Shown here: one piece after another, positions 1 to 8,552 of the stretch
Layout of the letters: every line of letters starts with the position of its first letter
How positions within the stretch are numbered: the first letter of the stretch is position 1
From: Zetaproteobacteria bacterium
Lineage (GTDB): Bacteria; Pseudomonadota; Zetaproteobacteria; Mariprofundales; Mariprofundaceae
Direction: 5' to 3'
NCBI GenBank assembly: GCA_021545665.1
Contig: JAJRTX010000311.1
Location: forward strand, 1 to 20,045
DNA: 20,045 bases
Notes under the pieces: model-generated
The model's input: the letters and a program-made list of their open reading frames with translations, nothing else
Told to the model about the DNA's origin: nothing
Databases searched by the model: none
Made by a program: the position numbers and the translations under genes

Positions 1-82
1 CATTCAGAAAATAACAGACCAGTTTGTCGCCGAAATAGACAAGATTATTGAGCATAAAGAAAGCGATATTCTGACAATCTGA
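1..82 (+). CDS. frr: Ribosome recycling factor, C-terminal end (partial)
   Basis: This is the last 26 codons of a gene that begins before the window; the reading frame starts at base 2 and stops with TGA at 80-82. The visible peptide, beginning IQKITDQFVAEIDKIIEHKE, matches the end of the long helical domain of ribosome recycling factor, which splits post-termination ribosomes together with EF-G. Position supports this: frr lies directly before uppS in many proteobacteria. The stop shares its last base with the uppS start (TGATG), so the two are likely translationally coupled. Identification rests on a short tail plus synteny. Confidence 0.85.
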   Translation, partial: IQKITDQFVAEIDKIIEHKESDILTI

Positions 83-834
83 TGTCTGACCCTGTACCAT
101 CTTCTCAGTCGGGGTTTCCATATCACGTTGGCATCATCATGGATGGCAATGGCCGTTGGGCCAAATCCCGGGGGAAGATTCGACTTGAAGGTCACCGTCA
201 GGGGGCGGTGCGAGCACGGGATGTGGTGGAATGGGCACAGGAAATGGGGATTCGTCAACTTTCATTGTATGCGTTTTCAACAGAAAACTGGGATCGTCCC
301 AAGCTTGAAGTACGTGGGTTGATGGGATTGCTGGCTAATCTTTTGCCCAAGAATCTGCCCGCCATGCAAGAAAATGGCGTCCGTCTCAGGGTGCTTGGTG
401 ATATTTCAGTGCTGCCGGGAAGTGCGCGCAGAGCGGTAAAGAAAGCATGCGAAGAAACCAGAAACAATACCGTGATTGATCTTATTTTATGTCTGAATTA
501 TGGTGGTCAACAGGAAATTCTTGCCGGCGTCAAAGAGGTTCTGTCCTGGATTCAGTCTCAACCAGACCTGGGTGAGGCTGTTGATGCACTGGATCTGAAA
601 AAATTTCGTTCGATGATGTGGAGCCATGATATAGCTCCTTTGGACTTGTTAATCCGTACAGGTGGCGAAAAACGTATATCTAATTTCCTCCTCTGGGATG
701 CGGCCTATGCGGAATTATATTTTACTGATATTTTTTGGCCGGATTTTTCCAGAGAGGAATTTCAGGCAGCGCTGGATGATTTTTCAGCCCGTGAACGCCG
801 CTTTGGTTTGACCAGTGAGCAAGTTGTTGAATGA
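82..834 (+). CDS. uppS: Isoprenyl transferase (undecaprenyl diphosphate synthase)
   Basis: Cytosolic cis-prenyltransferase that adds isopentenyl-PP units to farnesyl-PP to make undecaprenyl-PP, the lipid carrier for peptidoglycan and O-antigen. The 250-residue length is normal. The family P-loop-like motif HVGIIMDGNGRWAKSRG is at about residues 15-31, with the catalytic Asp at 21. LYAFSTENWDRP follows near residue 60. The C-terminal block LIRTGGEKRISNFLLW with YAELYFTDIFWPDF is the diagnostic substrate-binding and dimer region. The ATG at 82 overlaps the frr stop, and the stop overlaps the cdsA start by ATGA. Its neighbour dxr starts the MEP pathway that feeds it. Confidence 0.97.
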   Translation: MSDPVPSSQSGFPYHVGIIMDGNGRWAKSRGKIRLEGHRQGAVRARDVVEWAQEMGIRQLSLYAFSTENWDRPKLEVRGLMGLLANLLPKNLPAMQENGVRLRVLGDISVLPGSARRAVKKACEETRNNTVIDLILCLNYGGQQEILAGVKEVLSWIQSQPDLGEAVDALDLKKFRSMMWSHDIAPLDLLIRTGGEKRISNFLLWDAAYAELYFTDIFWPDFSREEFQAALDDFSARERRFGLTSEQVVE

Positions 835-1607
835 ATGAACTTGGTAAGCGGATTCTGACATCGCTGATATTATTGTTATTGGTCTGGGCCTGGTATTTCC
901 AAACACCTCCGCTATGGTTTAATCGTATTCTGGCTTTACTGGCCTGGGGGGCAACCTGTGAACTGGTGCTGCTGGTCAAGTTGAGGAATCCTGTCATATA
1001 TATACTTGCCGCTTTGCCAGTGTGGTTATTATTTTCAATATCACCAGATTTTTTGCAACTGCTATTTCTTGCCTTTATCTGGTTTGCTTTATTTGTTGTG
1101 TTTTCCCGGTACAAGCAGCATAACTTTGCTGATTTGTTTGCTGCCATCTGGTTATTAGGCTGGTTGTTTGTTTTTGCTTTTGCTGTATCACAGACACATG
1201 GTTCTGAAAGTGGACAGATACTGATTATAGGAGCATGTCTGGCTGTATGGACTTCAGATACTGCGGCCTATTTTGTTGGCAGGGCGTGGGGCAAACGAAA
1301 ACTTTGCCCTGCTATCAGTCCGGGTAAGTCGATTGAAGGCTTGCTGGGTGGTTTGCTGTTCGCTGTACCTGTTGCGGTGTTGTTCTGGCTACAGTGGCAT
1401 CTTTTGCCTCTGCCAGCAGCGCTTGCACTGGCCATAATCTGCGTGCTTGCCGGCGTTTTAGGGGATTTGTCTGAATCAGCCGTTAAGCGCATGGTGGGGG
1501 CCAAGGATAGTGGATACTGGTTGCCAGGGCATGGTGGCATACTGGATCGCATTGATGCCATTATCATGGCTGTGCCTGTAACCTGGGCTGTATGGAGTGT
1601 GATGTGA
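831..1607 (+). CDS. cdsA: Phosphatidate cytidylyltransferase (CDP-diglyceride synthase)
   Basis: Integral inner-membrane enzyme converting phosphatidic acid and CTP to CDP-diacylglycerol, the precursor of all major phospholipids. The protein is 258 residues and strongly hydrophobic, with several membrane segments. The N-terminal half is little more than Leu/Trp/Phe-rich helices. The C-terminal half carries SDTAAYFVGRAWGKRKL, SPGKSIEG, GDLSESAVKR and the family signature KDSGYWLPGHGGILDRID (about residues 224-241), which includes the metal-binding Asp residues. It overlaps uppS by four bases and the following dxr start by at least four (GTGA). It is somewhat shorter than the E. coli enzyme, with a compact N-terminus. 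Confidence 0.96.
   Translation: MNELGKRILTSLILLLLVWAWYFQTPPLWFNRILALLAWGATCELVLLVKLRNPVIYILAALPVWLLFSISPDFLQLLFLAFIWFALFVVFSRYKQHNFADLFAAIWLLGWLFVFAFAVSQTHGSESGQILIIGACLAVWTSDTAAYFVGRAWGKRKLCPAISPGKSIEGLLGGLLFAVPVAVLFWLQWHLLPLPAALALAIICVLAGVLGDLSESAVKRMVGAKDSGYWLPGHGGILDRIDAIIMAVPVTWAVWSVM
1594..1597 (+). promoter_or_regulatory. Ribosome binding site that favours the GTG start of dxr
   Basis: GGAG lies 6 bases before the GTG at 1604. No comparable site precedes the alternative ATG at 1592. The GTG overlaps the cdsA stop as GTGA, like the other junctions in this cluster. Confidence 0.55.
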
Positions 1608-2752
1608 AGCGAGTGACCGTGCTCGGCGCGACCGGGTCAATCGGCTGCAGTACTGCGGCCATTATGCTACGACATCCTGAGAAATTTTCAGCCCACGCAC
1701 TCGTTGGCCATCAAAACCATGAAAAAATGCTCCAGCTTGTGCAAACATTGCATCCTGACTGGGTGGTGATGACTGATGCCGATGCTGCGGCAATATTAAA
1801 AGGAAAATTGCCAGTTGGTACACGTCTGGCATCAGGTATGGACGCGGCGATTGATCTTTGTACAACATCTGAAACAGATATGGTGATGGCGGCTATGGTC
1901 GGTTCAGCAGGTGTGCCAGCCACATTAGCGGCAGTCAAAGCTGGAAAACATGTTTGTTTGGCCAACAAGGAATGTCTGGTGACTGCAGGCCGAATTATTA
2001 TGGCAGAAGCCAGACGGTCGGGAGCTCTGTTATTGCCTGTAGATTCAGAGCATGCTGCTGTGCATCAGTGTTTAAAAGGACAGCATGACGGTTCTGTTTC
2101 ACGGGTGATTCTGACTGCATCCGGCGGCCCTTTCTGGCAGCGTGATCCTTCAACACTCCATTCAATTACGCCGGAAGAGGCTATTGCCCACCCCAATTGG
2201 AACATGGGAGCTAAAATCAGCGTGGATTCAGCTACTATGATGAATAAGGCTCTTGAGTTGATTGAAGCACGCTGGTTGTTTTCTTTAGCACCGGAAAAAT
2301 TATCTGCCATTATTCATCCTGAAAGTGTTATCCATGCGATGGTTGAATATACTGATGGCTCATTACTGGCACAATTGGCTATGCCTGACATGCGTATGCC
2401 TGTTGCCTATGCCATGCAAATGGAACCGAGACTTGATACAGGAATTCCATGGCTGGATATGGCAAAGACTGCATCATTACATTTTCAGGCTATCGATACT
2501 GGGCGTTTTCCAGCTATGCGACTGGTACAGGATGTCATGAATGGTGAGGATTCACTGGCTATTGCATTCAATGCCGCGAACGAGATGGCCAATGCTGCTT
2601 TTCTGCAGGGGCGTATTAGTTTTACAGATATTGTAGTTACTACTGAAGAGGTGCTGAGCAGGGTTGAAAATGCCCCTGCAGGTAGTCTTGATGATGTGTG
2701 GTTGTATGACAAGGAAGCAAGAATATTGGCGAATGAGGTAATGTCTGCATGA
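1604..2752 (+). CDS. dxr: 1-deoxy-D-xylulose 5-phosphate reductoisomerase
   Basis: NADPH-dependent cytosolic enzyme that rearranges and reduces DXP to 2-C-methylerythritol 4-phosphate, the first committed step of the MEP isoprenoid pathway and the fosmidomycin target. The protein begins KRVTVLGATGSIG, the nucleotide-binding loop that normally starts this family. That and the GGAG at 1594 favour GTG at 1604 (382 residues) over ATG at 1592 (386). Metal ligands are visible in PVDSEHAA (Asp147, Glu149) and in MMNKALELIEA (Glu218). SGGPF and HPNWNMGAKISVDSAT form the flexible and phosphate-binding regions. The loop between the metal-binding blocks is about 10 residues shorter than in E. coli. The stop overlaps rseP by ATGA. 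Confidence 0.96.
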   Translation: MKRVTVLGATGSIGCSTAAIMLRHPEKFSAHALVGHQNHEKMLQLVQTLHPDWVVMTDADAAAILKGKLPVGTRLASGMDAAIDLCTTSETDMVMAAMVGSAGVPATLAAVKAGKHVCLANKECLVTAGRIIMAEARRSGALLLPVDSEHAAVHQCLKGQHDGSVSRVILTASGGPFWQRDPSTLHSITPEEAIAHPNWNMGAKISVDSATMMNKALELIEARWLFSLAPEKLSAIIHPESVIHAMVEYTDGSLLAQLAMPDMRMPVAYAMQMEPRLDTGIPWLDMAKTASLHFQAIDTGRFPAMRLVQDVMNGEDSLAIAFNAANEMANAAFLQGRISFTDIVVTTEEVLSRVENAPAGSLDDVWLYDKEARILANEVMSA

Positions 2753-4107
2753 TTGAAATCTTACATACGACTCTGGCTTTTATTCTGGCCATTGCCTTGC
2801 TCGTTACCGTACATGAATACGGTCATTTTATTGTGGCGCGCAAACTTGGCATTAAGGTTGAGAAATTTTCTATCGGTTTTGGCCCGGCGCTATATTCATG
2901 GCGGAGCAGGGATGGCGAAGTGTTGTATGTTATTGCTGCAATTCCGATGGGCGGTTACATCAAAATGCTGGGAGAGAACTCTGATGAAGAGGGGGAAACT
3001 GCCAGAATAGATTTGAGTGAGGAGGATAAATTAAGAGCTTTCGATGTTCAGCCTGTGTGGAAACGTGCCTGTGTAGCATTTGCCGGCCCTGGGTTCAATT
3101 TCATATTTGCAATAATGGCATACATGCTGGTTGCCTGGCTTGGCCAACCTGTATTGCCAACTATGATAGGGCATGTTGCTCCGGCATCTATTGCTGAGCA
3201 GGTGGGTATACAACAGGGTGACAGGGTAGTGACAGTGCAAAATCATAATGTTCATTCATGGCAACAGATGGAAGAACTGTTAAAAAAGAGGGCAGGAGAA
3301 AGTGCCCGGATCATAGTAAAACGTGATGAGCAGGAGATTGTTTTTCAATTGGATATACCGCAACCGGAAAAGGATCCGCTGTTGCTTGATGTGGCGAATG
3401 AATTGCTTGGGTTTACTCCGGGCCTGATGGTTAAAGTGGATGATGTGGTGGCATCGTCACCTGCAGAAAAGGCAGGGGTGCAGAAAGGGGATGAAATCAG
3501 GAAAATTAATGGAAGTTCTGTTTCAGATGTTCATCAGTTTATTGAGCAGGTCAAGGCCAATGCAGGTAAAGTGGTAACTGTTGTTGTCAAGCGCGAACAG
3601 ACATTGCTGGAATTAAATATTGTTCCTGAGGTTGATAGAAATCAGCAGGTTCGTATTGGTGTGCGATTACAATCACAAACAGTACATGGTACTGAATTAT
3701 ATCGTATGGGACTGTGGGACGGTGCAATCTATGGTTTTACCCGCACGTGGGAAATGGCATGGATGACTATGCAGGTGTTTGGTAAGATGGTGACAGCGGC
3801 AATCTCCCCCGATAACCTCGGCGGACCGATCGCGATTGCACAATTGGCTGGAAAGACGGCAGAATTGGGTCTGGTATATTTTTTAAGCTTTCTGGCTCTG
3901 ATTTCTGTTAATCTTGGCGTGCTTAATTTGTTGCCAATACCTATATTAGATGGTGGACTTCTGGTTTATTTGGGCTTGGAAAAATTGAGGGGTAAACCAT
4001 TGTCATCCAAAATACTGGAAATTTCACAGATGGTGGGTTTATCGCTAATTATCGCATTGATGGTTTTTGCTTTTTATAATGATCTTTCACGTTTATTCAG
4101 GGGTTAA
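2749..4107 (+). CDS. rseP: RIP metalloprotease RseP (site-2 protease)
   Basis: Inner-membrane zinc protease. In well-studied relatives it cuts the anti-sigma factor RseA after DegS, releasing sigma-E, and it also clears signal-peptide remnants. The zinc motif HEYGH is at residues 22-26 inside the first membrane segment. The third zinc ligand lies in NLLPIPILDGG, with Asp at about 401. Two PDZ domains lie between them, at roughly residues 125-205 and 210-295; GVQKGDEIRKINGSSV marks the second. The 452-residue length is typical. The gene overlaps dxr by four bases and sits just before bamA, a pairing conserved in proteobacteria that links outer-membrane assembly with its stress sensor. No RseA or sigma-E gene is in the window. 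Confidence 0.96.
   Translation: MIEILHTTLAFILAIALLVTVHEYGHFIVARKLGIKVEKFSIGFGPALYSWRSRDGEVLYVIAAIPMGGYIKMLGENSDEEGETARIDLSEEDKLRAFDVQPVWKRACVAFAGPGFNFIFAIMAYMLVAWLGQPVLPTMIGHVAPASIAEQVGIQQGDRVVTVQNHNVHSWQQMEELLKKRAGESARIIVKRDEQEIVFQLDIPQPEKDPLLLDVANELLGFTPGLMVKVDDVVASSPAEKAGVQKGDEIRKINGSSVSDVHQFIEQVKANAGKVVTVVVKREQTLLELNIVPEVDRNQQVRIGVRLQSQTVHGTELYRMGLWDGAIYGFTRTWEMAWMTMQVFGKMVTAAISPDNLGGPIAIAQLAGKTAELGLVYFLSFLALISVNLGVLNLLPIPILDGGLLVYLGLEKLRGKPLSSKILEISQMVGLSLIIALMVFAFYNDLSRLFRG
4099..4103 (+). promoter_or_regulatory. Ribosome binding site setting the bamA start
   Basis: AGGGG lies 5 bases before ATG 4109. It spans the end of rseP and favours this start over the upstream in-frame ATG at 4067, which would remove the normal position of the signal peptide. 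Confidence 0.6.
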
Positions 4108-4108
4108 G

Positions 4109-6448
4109 ATGTTTAGCGTCTCCAGATTGTTGGTGTTTTCTTTCGGGCTGTTGCTTGGCACGTATGTCGGTACTGATGAAGCTATGGCAGAACAACAAAA
4201 ACAGCTTGCCGTTCCTGTCATCCTTTCTATAGATGTAGAAGGCAATCGCTATGTGGAAAAAGAAACGATACTGGCCAAGTTGCACACTGTTGTTGGTCAG
4301 AAGCTGGATAAGCGCTTGCTCAGTCAGGATGTCCGTCGTTTGTATAAAACCGGATTCTTCGCTGACGTTCAGATGACAGGTATCCGGGAGGCAAGAGGTG
4401 TTCATCTGGTCTGTCAGGTAAAAGAATATCCCTTAATCGCAAAACTGGAATTAAAAGGAAACTCTGAAGTTACAACCAAAGATTTAAAGATGCGCATGAA
4501 ATTGAAATCAGGCCGAATTTTCAGCCCGGTCAATCAGGCATCAGAGCGTAACAGTATTCGAAAGAAATATTTGAAGAAAGGTTATTATCAGATTGATGTC
4601 AGGTTTAAGGCAACGCCCAGGAAAGATGGCAGAGTCGATCTTGTTATTAATATTGATGAAGGTGAAATTACGCGTATCAAGCGTATTCGATTTATCGGCA
4701 ATGAGCAGTTCTCAGATGCGGATTTACGTGGAGAGATTGCTTCCAGACAGTCAAATACGATTACCTGGATTACGGACAGTGATGTTTTTGACAGGAAAAA
4801 ATTTACTGCAGATGGTCAGTTATTGCAGCAGTTTTACCTGGAAAATGGCTATCTGGATATCGGTATTGAATCCTCGCGTCTGGCGATGTCCACGGATAAA
4901 AAAAGTTTTAATCTTACCCTTAGTATCCATGAAGGCGTGCAATATCGTATTCAAAGTATTGAATTGCTGGGGGATCTGGTGCCGGATAAGGAGACGCTGA
5001 AAGATCTGGTTGAGCTACATGAAGGTGATGTCTATTCATTGACTGAATTGCGCAATACGATTAATGCTATCACTGACAGGGTTGGAGATGAAGGATATGC
5101 TTTTGCGACAGTCACACCTTTACTGAACCGTGATATAAATGCACATACTGTTGCCATTTCTTTTGATGTGGAAAAAGGGAAGGAAGTCTATATTGAACGG
5201 CTGGAAATTAGTGGCAATGAAAAAACTGAAGATCAGACGATTCGCAGGCTCGCCGTGCAGTCTGAAGGGGAACGTTATTCAGGCACTCAGGTGAGAATGA
5301 GTAAAGAAGCTATAAGGCGGACTCCATTTGTAAAAGACCTTAGAGTTTCTTTTCCAAAAGGTACTACCAGAGACAAGGTTCGTATGAAAGTTGATATTAC
5401 TGAGAAAAAATCAGGCTCATTTTCTGCCGGACTGGGTTTTTCACAGACAGAAAAATTTATAATTACAGGTAATGTTGCAGAGAATAATTTGTTCGGCAAG
5501 GGTTATCGGGCCAGTTTGAATGGCAGCATTGGTTTTTCCACTCAAAATTACAATGCCAGTTTGACAGATCCATTTTTTCTTGGAAAGAATCTTAGTGCAG
5601 TTGTTAGCCTGTTCCGGACACAAACAGACCAGTTCAGTACAGTAACATATAATCTGACATCTACCGGAGGCAGTCTTGGTTTCGGCATTCCTTTACGTGA
5701 ACATGTCAGTTATGGAATTAACTACCAATATAATGAATCTGAGATGAGCGGTGCTCCCATTGGATCTTCTCTGTTTTTGCTGGCTCAGCAAGGGGTTCAA
5801 ACAACGGGTGAGTTGCTTCAGTCCCTCACCTGGGATAACCGAAATCGCCTCACAGCCACGCAAGACGGGCATATGGAAACATTGCATTTTGGTGTTGCAG
5901 GGCTTGGTGGAAAAAACCGTTTTTGGGAAGCTTCAATATCAAGTAAAGCGTATATACCTTTTGGTGAAGAGAAGAATGTTGTTTTAAATCCCTCTTTTTC
6001 TTCAAGCTATATTCGCGGATACGGTGGTAGAGAGTTGCCCCTGTATCGACGTTATTCACTCGGCGGCATTGGTAGTATGCGTGGTTTTAATTCAGTAGGC
6101 ATTTCGTTGCGAGATCCGGCAACCGGAGAGGCTATCGGTGGCGATAAACAGATCCGTGGAGGAGTAAATTTATTTTTTCCACTACCCTATGTGAATATAT
6201 CAGGTTTTCGTGCACTGGTATTTGCCGATGCAGGTATGGTATGGGGCTCAGTTTCAACGACTGTTGGCGCAGCATCGATCAATGTTGATGAACAGTTTTC
6301 TTTATCTCGCATGCGTTATTCAGCAGGGTTAGGGTTTGAGTGGATATCTCCGGTTGGGCCGGTGGGAATGATCTGGGCGTTCCCGATTCGTTCCTTTACG
6401 GGAGATAACGAGAAAAGCTTTGAATTTATGATGGGCTCATCATTCTGA
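4109..6448 (+). CDS. bamA: Outer membrane protein assembly factor BamA
   Basis: Central Omp85 subunit of the BAM complex, which folds beta-barrel proteins into the outer membrane. With ATG 4109 the protein is 779 residues and starts with a clear signal peptide: an SRLL basic/hydrophobic core with cleavage after AMA at about residue 27. Five POTRA repeats follow; the phrases SIDVEGNRYVEKETI, IKRIRFIGNEQFSDADLR and IERLEISGNEKTEDQTIRR begin individual repeats. The beta-barrel begins near residue 435 (GSFSAGLGFSQTEKF). The conserved loop-6 motif RGF is at 658-660. The chain ends in Phe (EFMMGSSF), the usual barrel terminus. It is preceded by rseP and followed by the chaperone gene skp. Confidence 0.97.
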   Translation: MFSVSRLLVFSFGLLLGTYVGTDEAMAEQQKQLAVPVILSIDVEGNRYVEKETILAKLHTVVGQKLDKRLLSQDVRRLYKTGFFADVQMTGIREARGVHLVCQVKEYPLIAKLELKGNSEVTTKDLKMRMKLKSGRIFSPVNQASERNSIRKKYLKKGYYQIDVRFKATPRKDGRVDLVINIDEGEITRIKRIRFIGNEQFSDADLRGEIASRQSNTITWITDSDVFDRKKFTADGQLLQQFYLENGYLDIGIESSRLAMSTDKKSFNLTLSIHEGVQYRIQSIELLGDLVPDKETLKDLVELHEGDVYSLTELRNTINAITDRVGDEGYAFATVTPLLNRDINAHTVAISFDVEKGKEVYIERLEISGNEKTEDQTIRRLAVQSEGERYSGTQVRMSKEAIRRTPFVKDLRVSFPKGTTRDKVRMKVDITEKKSGSFSAGLGFSQTEKFIITGNVAENNLFGKGYRASLNGSIGFSTQNYNASLTDPFFLGKNLSAVVSLFRTQTDQFSTVTYNLTSTGGSLGFGIPLREHVSYGINYQYNESEMSGAPIGSSLFLLAQQGVQTTGELLQSLTWDNRNRLTATQDGHMETLHFGVAGLGGKNRFWEASISSKAYIPFGEEKNVVLNPSFSSSYIRGYGGRELPLYRRYSLGGIGSMRGFNSVGISLRDPATGEAIGGDKQIRGGVNLFFPLPYVNISGFRALVFADAGMVWGSVSTTVGAASINVDEQFSLSRMRYSAGLGFEWISPVGPVGMIWAFPIRSFTGDNEKSFEFMMGSSF

Positions 6449-6477
6449 TAAGATATTAATAAATAAAGGAGCACGTA

Positions 6478-6999
6478 ATGTATAAAAGAATGAATATTCG
6501 AATCACATTTGCATCAATTGTATTGGTGTTTATTTTCGGATTTTCCTCGGCGCATGCCGAAGGCCTTAAGATTGGTTATGTGGATGTGAAAAGCGCATTA
6601 GAAAATACCGGTGATCACCAAAAAGGCATGGAAAAGCTTAAGACGATGTCTGCTAAAAGGATTAAAGAATTGACATCTCTTGGTGAACAGATCAGGCAGG
6701 CTGAGAAAGGTCTGTTGAGTCAGTCGATGGCTATGTCGCCGGATCGTCTGGCTGTAAAACAGCAGGAGTTGAAGCAAATGCGTAAGGTTTTTCAGCGCAA
6801 GCAGCAAGATGCACAGGAAGAAATTGCAGCTGAGAAAAGCCGGTTTGAAAGGAGCATTGGGAAAAAGTTCCAGCAGGTGTTGAGTGACTTTGGTAAAAAA
6901 GGAAAATTTGATATGATTCTAGCCAAGCCTGTGTTCCTTTATGTGGATCCCAGGCATGATGTAACTGCTGAAATCACTAAAATGCTGGATGCAAAATAA
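6478..6999 (+). CDS. skp: Periplasmic chaperone Skp/OmpH family
   Basis: Small periplasmic chaperone that holds unfolded outer-membrane proteins for BamA. The 173-residue precursor has a signal peptide (MNIRITFASIVLVFIF core) with probable cleavage after SAHA near residue 27. The mature part begins LKIGYVDVKSALENT, the beta-strand start typical of OmpH. A long charged helical hairpin follows (about residues 50-125, rich in Lys, Gln and Glu). It returns to the body with FDMILAKPVFLYVDPRHDVTAEI, also typical. A strong AAAGGAG at 6465-6471 lies 6 bases before the ATG. There are 29 bases between it and bamA, consistent with one transcript. Confidence 0.92.
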   Translation: MYKRMNIRITFASIVLVFIFGFSSAHAEGLKIGYVDVKSALENTGDHQKGMEKLKTMSAKRIKELTSLGEQIRQAEKGLLSQSMAMSPDRLAVKQQELKQMRKVFQRKQQDAQEEIAAEKSRFERSIGKKFQQVLSDFGKKGKFDMILAKPVFLYVDPRHDVTAEITKMLDAK

Positions 7000-7014
7000 A
7001 CTGCTAATATTGTG

Positions 7015-8007
7015 ATGTCGCTATCTCTCATTGAGGCAGCCAATCTGGTTGATGGCTCCGTTGAAGGGGACTTTGATCAGAGGATTACAGGTATAAATAC
7101 TTTGGTGAAAGCAGGGAGGGATGAACTCTCTTTTCTGTCCAATCAACGTTATAAAAGTGATTTGATTTCATGCCATGCAGCTGCTGTTGTGCTCTCAAAA
7201 GATGAGGAAAACACATCCGGCTGTAGTGTAATTCGAGTTGCAGACCCGTATCTTGCCTTTGCTCGCTTACAAAGATATTTTTATCCTGAGCCAAAGACGT
7301 CGGGATTCCGTCATAGTTCGGCTATAATTGAACCATCGGCTGAACTGGCGGACGATGTGGATGTTGGAGCTAATGTTGTCATCGGTGCCAAAGTCAGAGT
7401 AGGAGCTGGCTCAAAAATTGGCTCCGGCTGTGTACTTGGTGAATTTGTACAGCTTGGCGCGCATTGCCTGCTGCATGCAAATGCAGTTGTAAATCACTCC
7501 TGTATCTTAAAAGATGGCGTAATTTTACAATCTGGTGCTGTTATTGGTTCAGATGGTTTTGGTTATGCATGGGACGGACAAAAGCATTTGAAAATACCTC
7601 AGGTTGGTCGGGTTGTACTGGAAGAAGATGTTGAGGTAGGTGCCAATGCCTGTGTTGATCGTGGTGCCGTGGGAGACACTGTTATTGAGCGCGGTGTGAA
7701 GTTGGATAATCAGGTTCAGATTGCTCATAACGTATGCGTGGGTGCATTTACCATAATGGCCAGTCAGGTTGGTGTTTCAGGATCAACAAATATTGGCTCG
7801 GGTTGTCAGTTCGGTGGTCAGACAGGCGTGGCAGGGCACCTGAATATTGGCAATGGATGCAAGCTGGCTGGCCAGACCGGAGTGTTGGGCGATTTAGAAG
7901 CTGGCGGGGTTTATGGAGGCAGTCCGGCATTGCCATATCCATTATGGTTGAAAATTTCAGTGCTTACGAAGAAATTACCTGAACTGTGGAAAGCCAGAAA
8001 CAGGTAG
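7015..8007 (+). CDS. lpxD: UDP-3-O-(3-hydroxyacyl)glucosamine N-acyltransferase
   Basis: Third enzyme of lipid A synthesis. It transfers a 3-hydroxyacyl chain from ACP to the 2-amino group of UDP-3-O-acyl-glucosamine, in the cytosol. The N-terminal uridine-binding domain (to about residue 100) precedes a left-handed beta-helix of hexapeptide repeats (about 105-300), e.g. VDVGANVVIGAKVRVGAG and IGSGCQFGGQTGVAGH. The catalytic His is in DNQVQIAHNVCVG (residue 238 from ATG 7015). A GTG at 7012 immediately precedes the ATG, and neither has a clear Shine-Dalgarno sequence, so the start is uncertain by one codon. The length of 330 residues is slightly below the E. coli enzyme. It is followed by fabZ after 98 bases. 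Confidence 0.96.
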   Translation: MSLSLIEAANLVDGSVEGDFDQRITGINTLVKAGRDELSFLSNQRYKSDLISCHAAAVVLSKDEENTSGCSVIRVADPYLAFARLQRYFYPEPKTSGFRHSSAIIEPSAELADDVDVGANVVIGAKVRVGAGSKIGSGCVLGEFVQLGAHCLLHANAVVNHSCILKDGVILQSGAVIGSDGFGYAWDGQKHLKIPQVGRVVLEEDVEVGANACVDRGAVGDTVIERGVKLDNQVQIAHNVCVGAFTIMASQVGVSGSTNIGSGCQFGGQTGVAGHLNIGNGCKLAGQTGVLGDLEAGGVYGGSPALPYPLWLKISVLTKKLPELWKARNR

Positions 8008-8105
8008 GCATTATGAACTCATATGAGACGGTTTTCGAGGTAATAACATGTGAGAGTCGAGACTGTTAATATCAGTGATTGCAGCAATAATTCAGGGGGT
8101 GTGAA

Positions 8106-8552
8106 ATGCCAGAGCTAAATATTGAGAAAATTATGGAACGCCTTCCTCATCGTTATCCATTTCTTCTGATTGACAGGATTTTGAATGTTGAAAAGGGTAA
8201 AAGTATTAAGGCTCTGAAAAATATAACGGCAAATGAACCGCAGTTTACCGGTCATTTCCCCGGTCATCCTGTTATGCCCGGTGTATTACTGGTTGAAGCT
8301 ATGGCTCAAGCAGGAGGCATGCTGGCTTTTCAGTCTGTCGACGATGGCCGTGATTATCTTGTTTATTTTACTGGTATTGACGGCGTTCGATTCCGCAAGC
8401 CTGTCGTTCCCGGTGATCAGGTTATTTTTGAGATCAAATGCCTGCATCGGCGGGGGTTTATGTGGAAATTACGAGGTGAGGCATTTGTTGAAGGTAACCT
8501 AGTATGTGAAGGTACGCTGATGGCTACGCTGGTTCCACAAGAAGAAATATGA
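8106..8552 (+). CDS. fabZ: 3-hydroxyacyl-[acyl-carrier-protein] dehydratase FabZ
   Basis: Cytosolic FAS II dehydratase turning 3-hydroxyacyl-ACP into trans-2-enoyl-ACP. It competes with LpxA/LpxD for hydroxyacyl-ACP, which explains its place within the lpx genes. The 148-residue hot-dog fold protein carries PHRYPFLLIDRIL near the N-terminus and the active-site run TGHFPGHPVMPGVLLVEAMAQ, with catalytic His50 and Glu64 separated as in the family. An AGGGGG at 8094-8099 lies 6 bases before the ATG. Its stop overlaps the lpxA start (ATGA), so lpxA translation is probably coupled. Confidence 0.97.
   Translation: MPELNIEKIMERLPHRYPFLLIDRILNVEKGKSIKALKNITANEPQFTGHFPGHPVMPGVLLVEAMAQAGGMLAFQSVDDGRDYLVYFTGIDGVRFRKPVVPGDQVIFEIKCLHRRGFMWKLRGEAFVEGNLVCEGTLMATLVPQEEI

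Noticed and set aside
722..1147. 141-residue minus-strand reading frame over uppS/cdsA
   Set aside because: It lies wholly opposite two strongly supported genes, has no recognisable domain and no ribosome binding site of note; a shadow frame.
4067..4108. Upstream ATG extension of bamA
   Set aside because: Would overlap rseP and bury the signal peptide; ATG 4109 has AGGGG at good spacing.
8008..8105. Possible small gene or promoter between lpxD and fabZ
   Set aside because: An 18-codon frame from ATG 8012 has no ribosome binding site, and I found no convincing -35/-10 pair; only tiny palindromes such as ATTGC-A-GCAAT.
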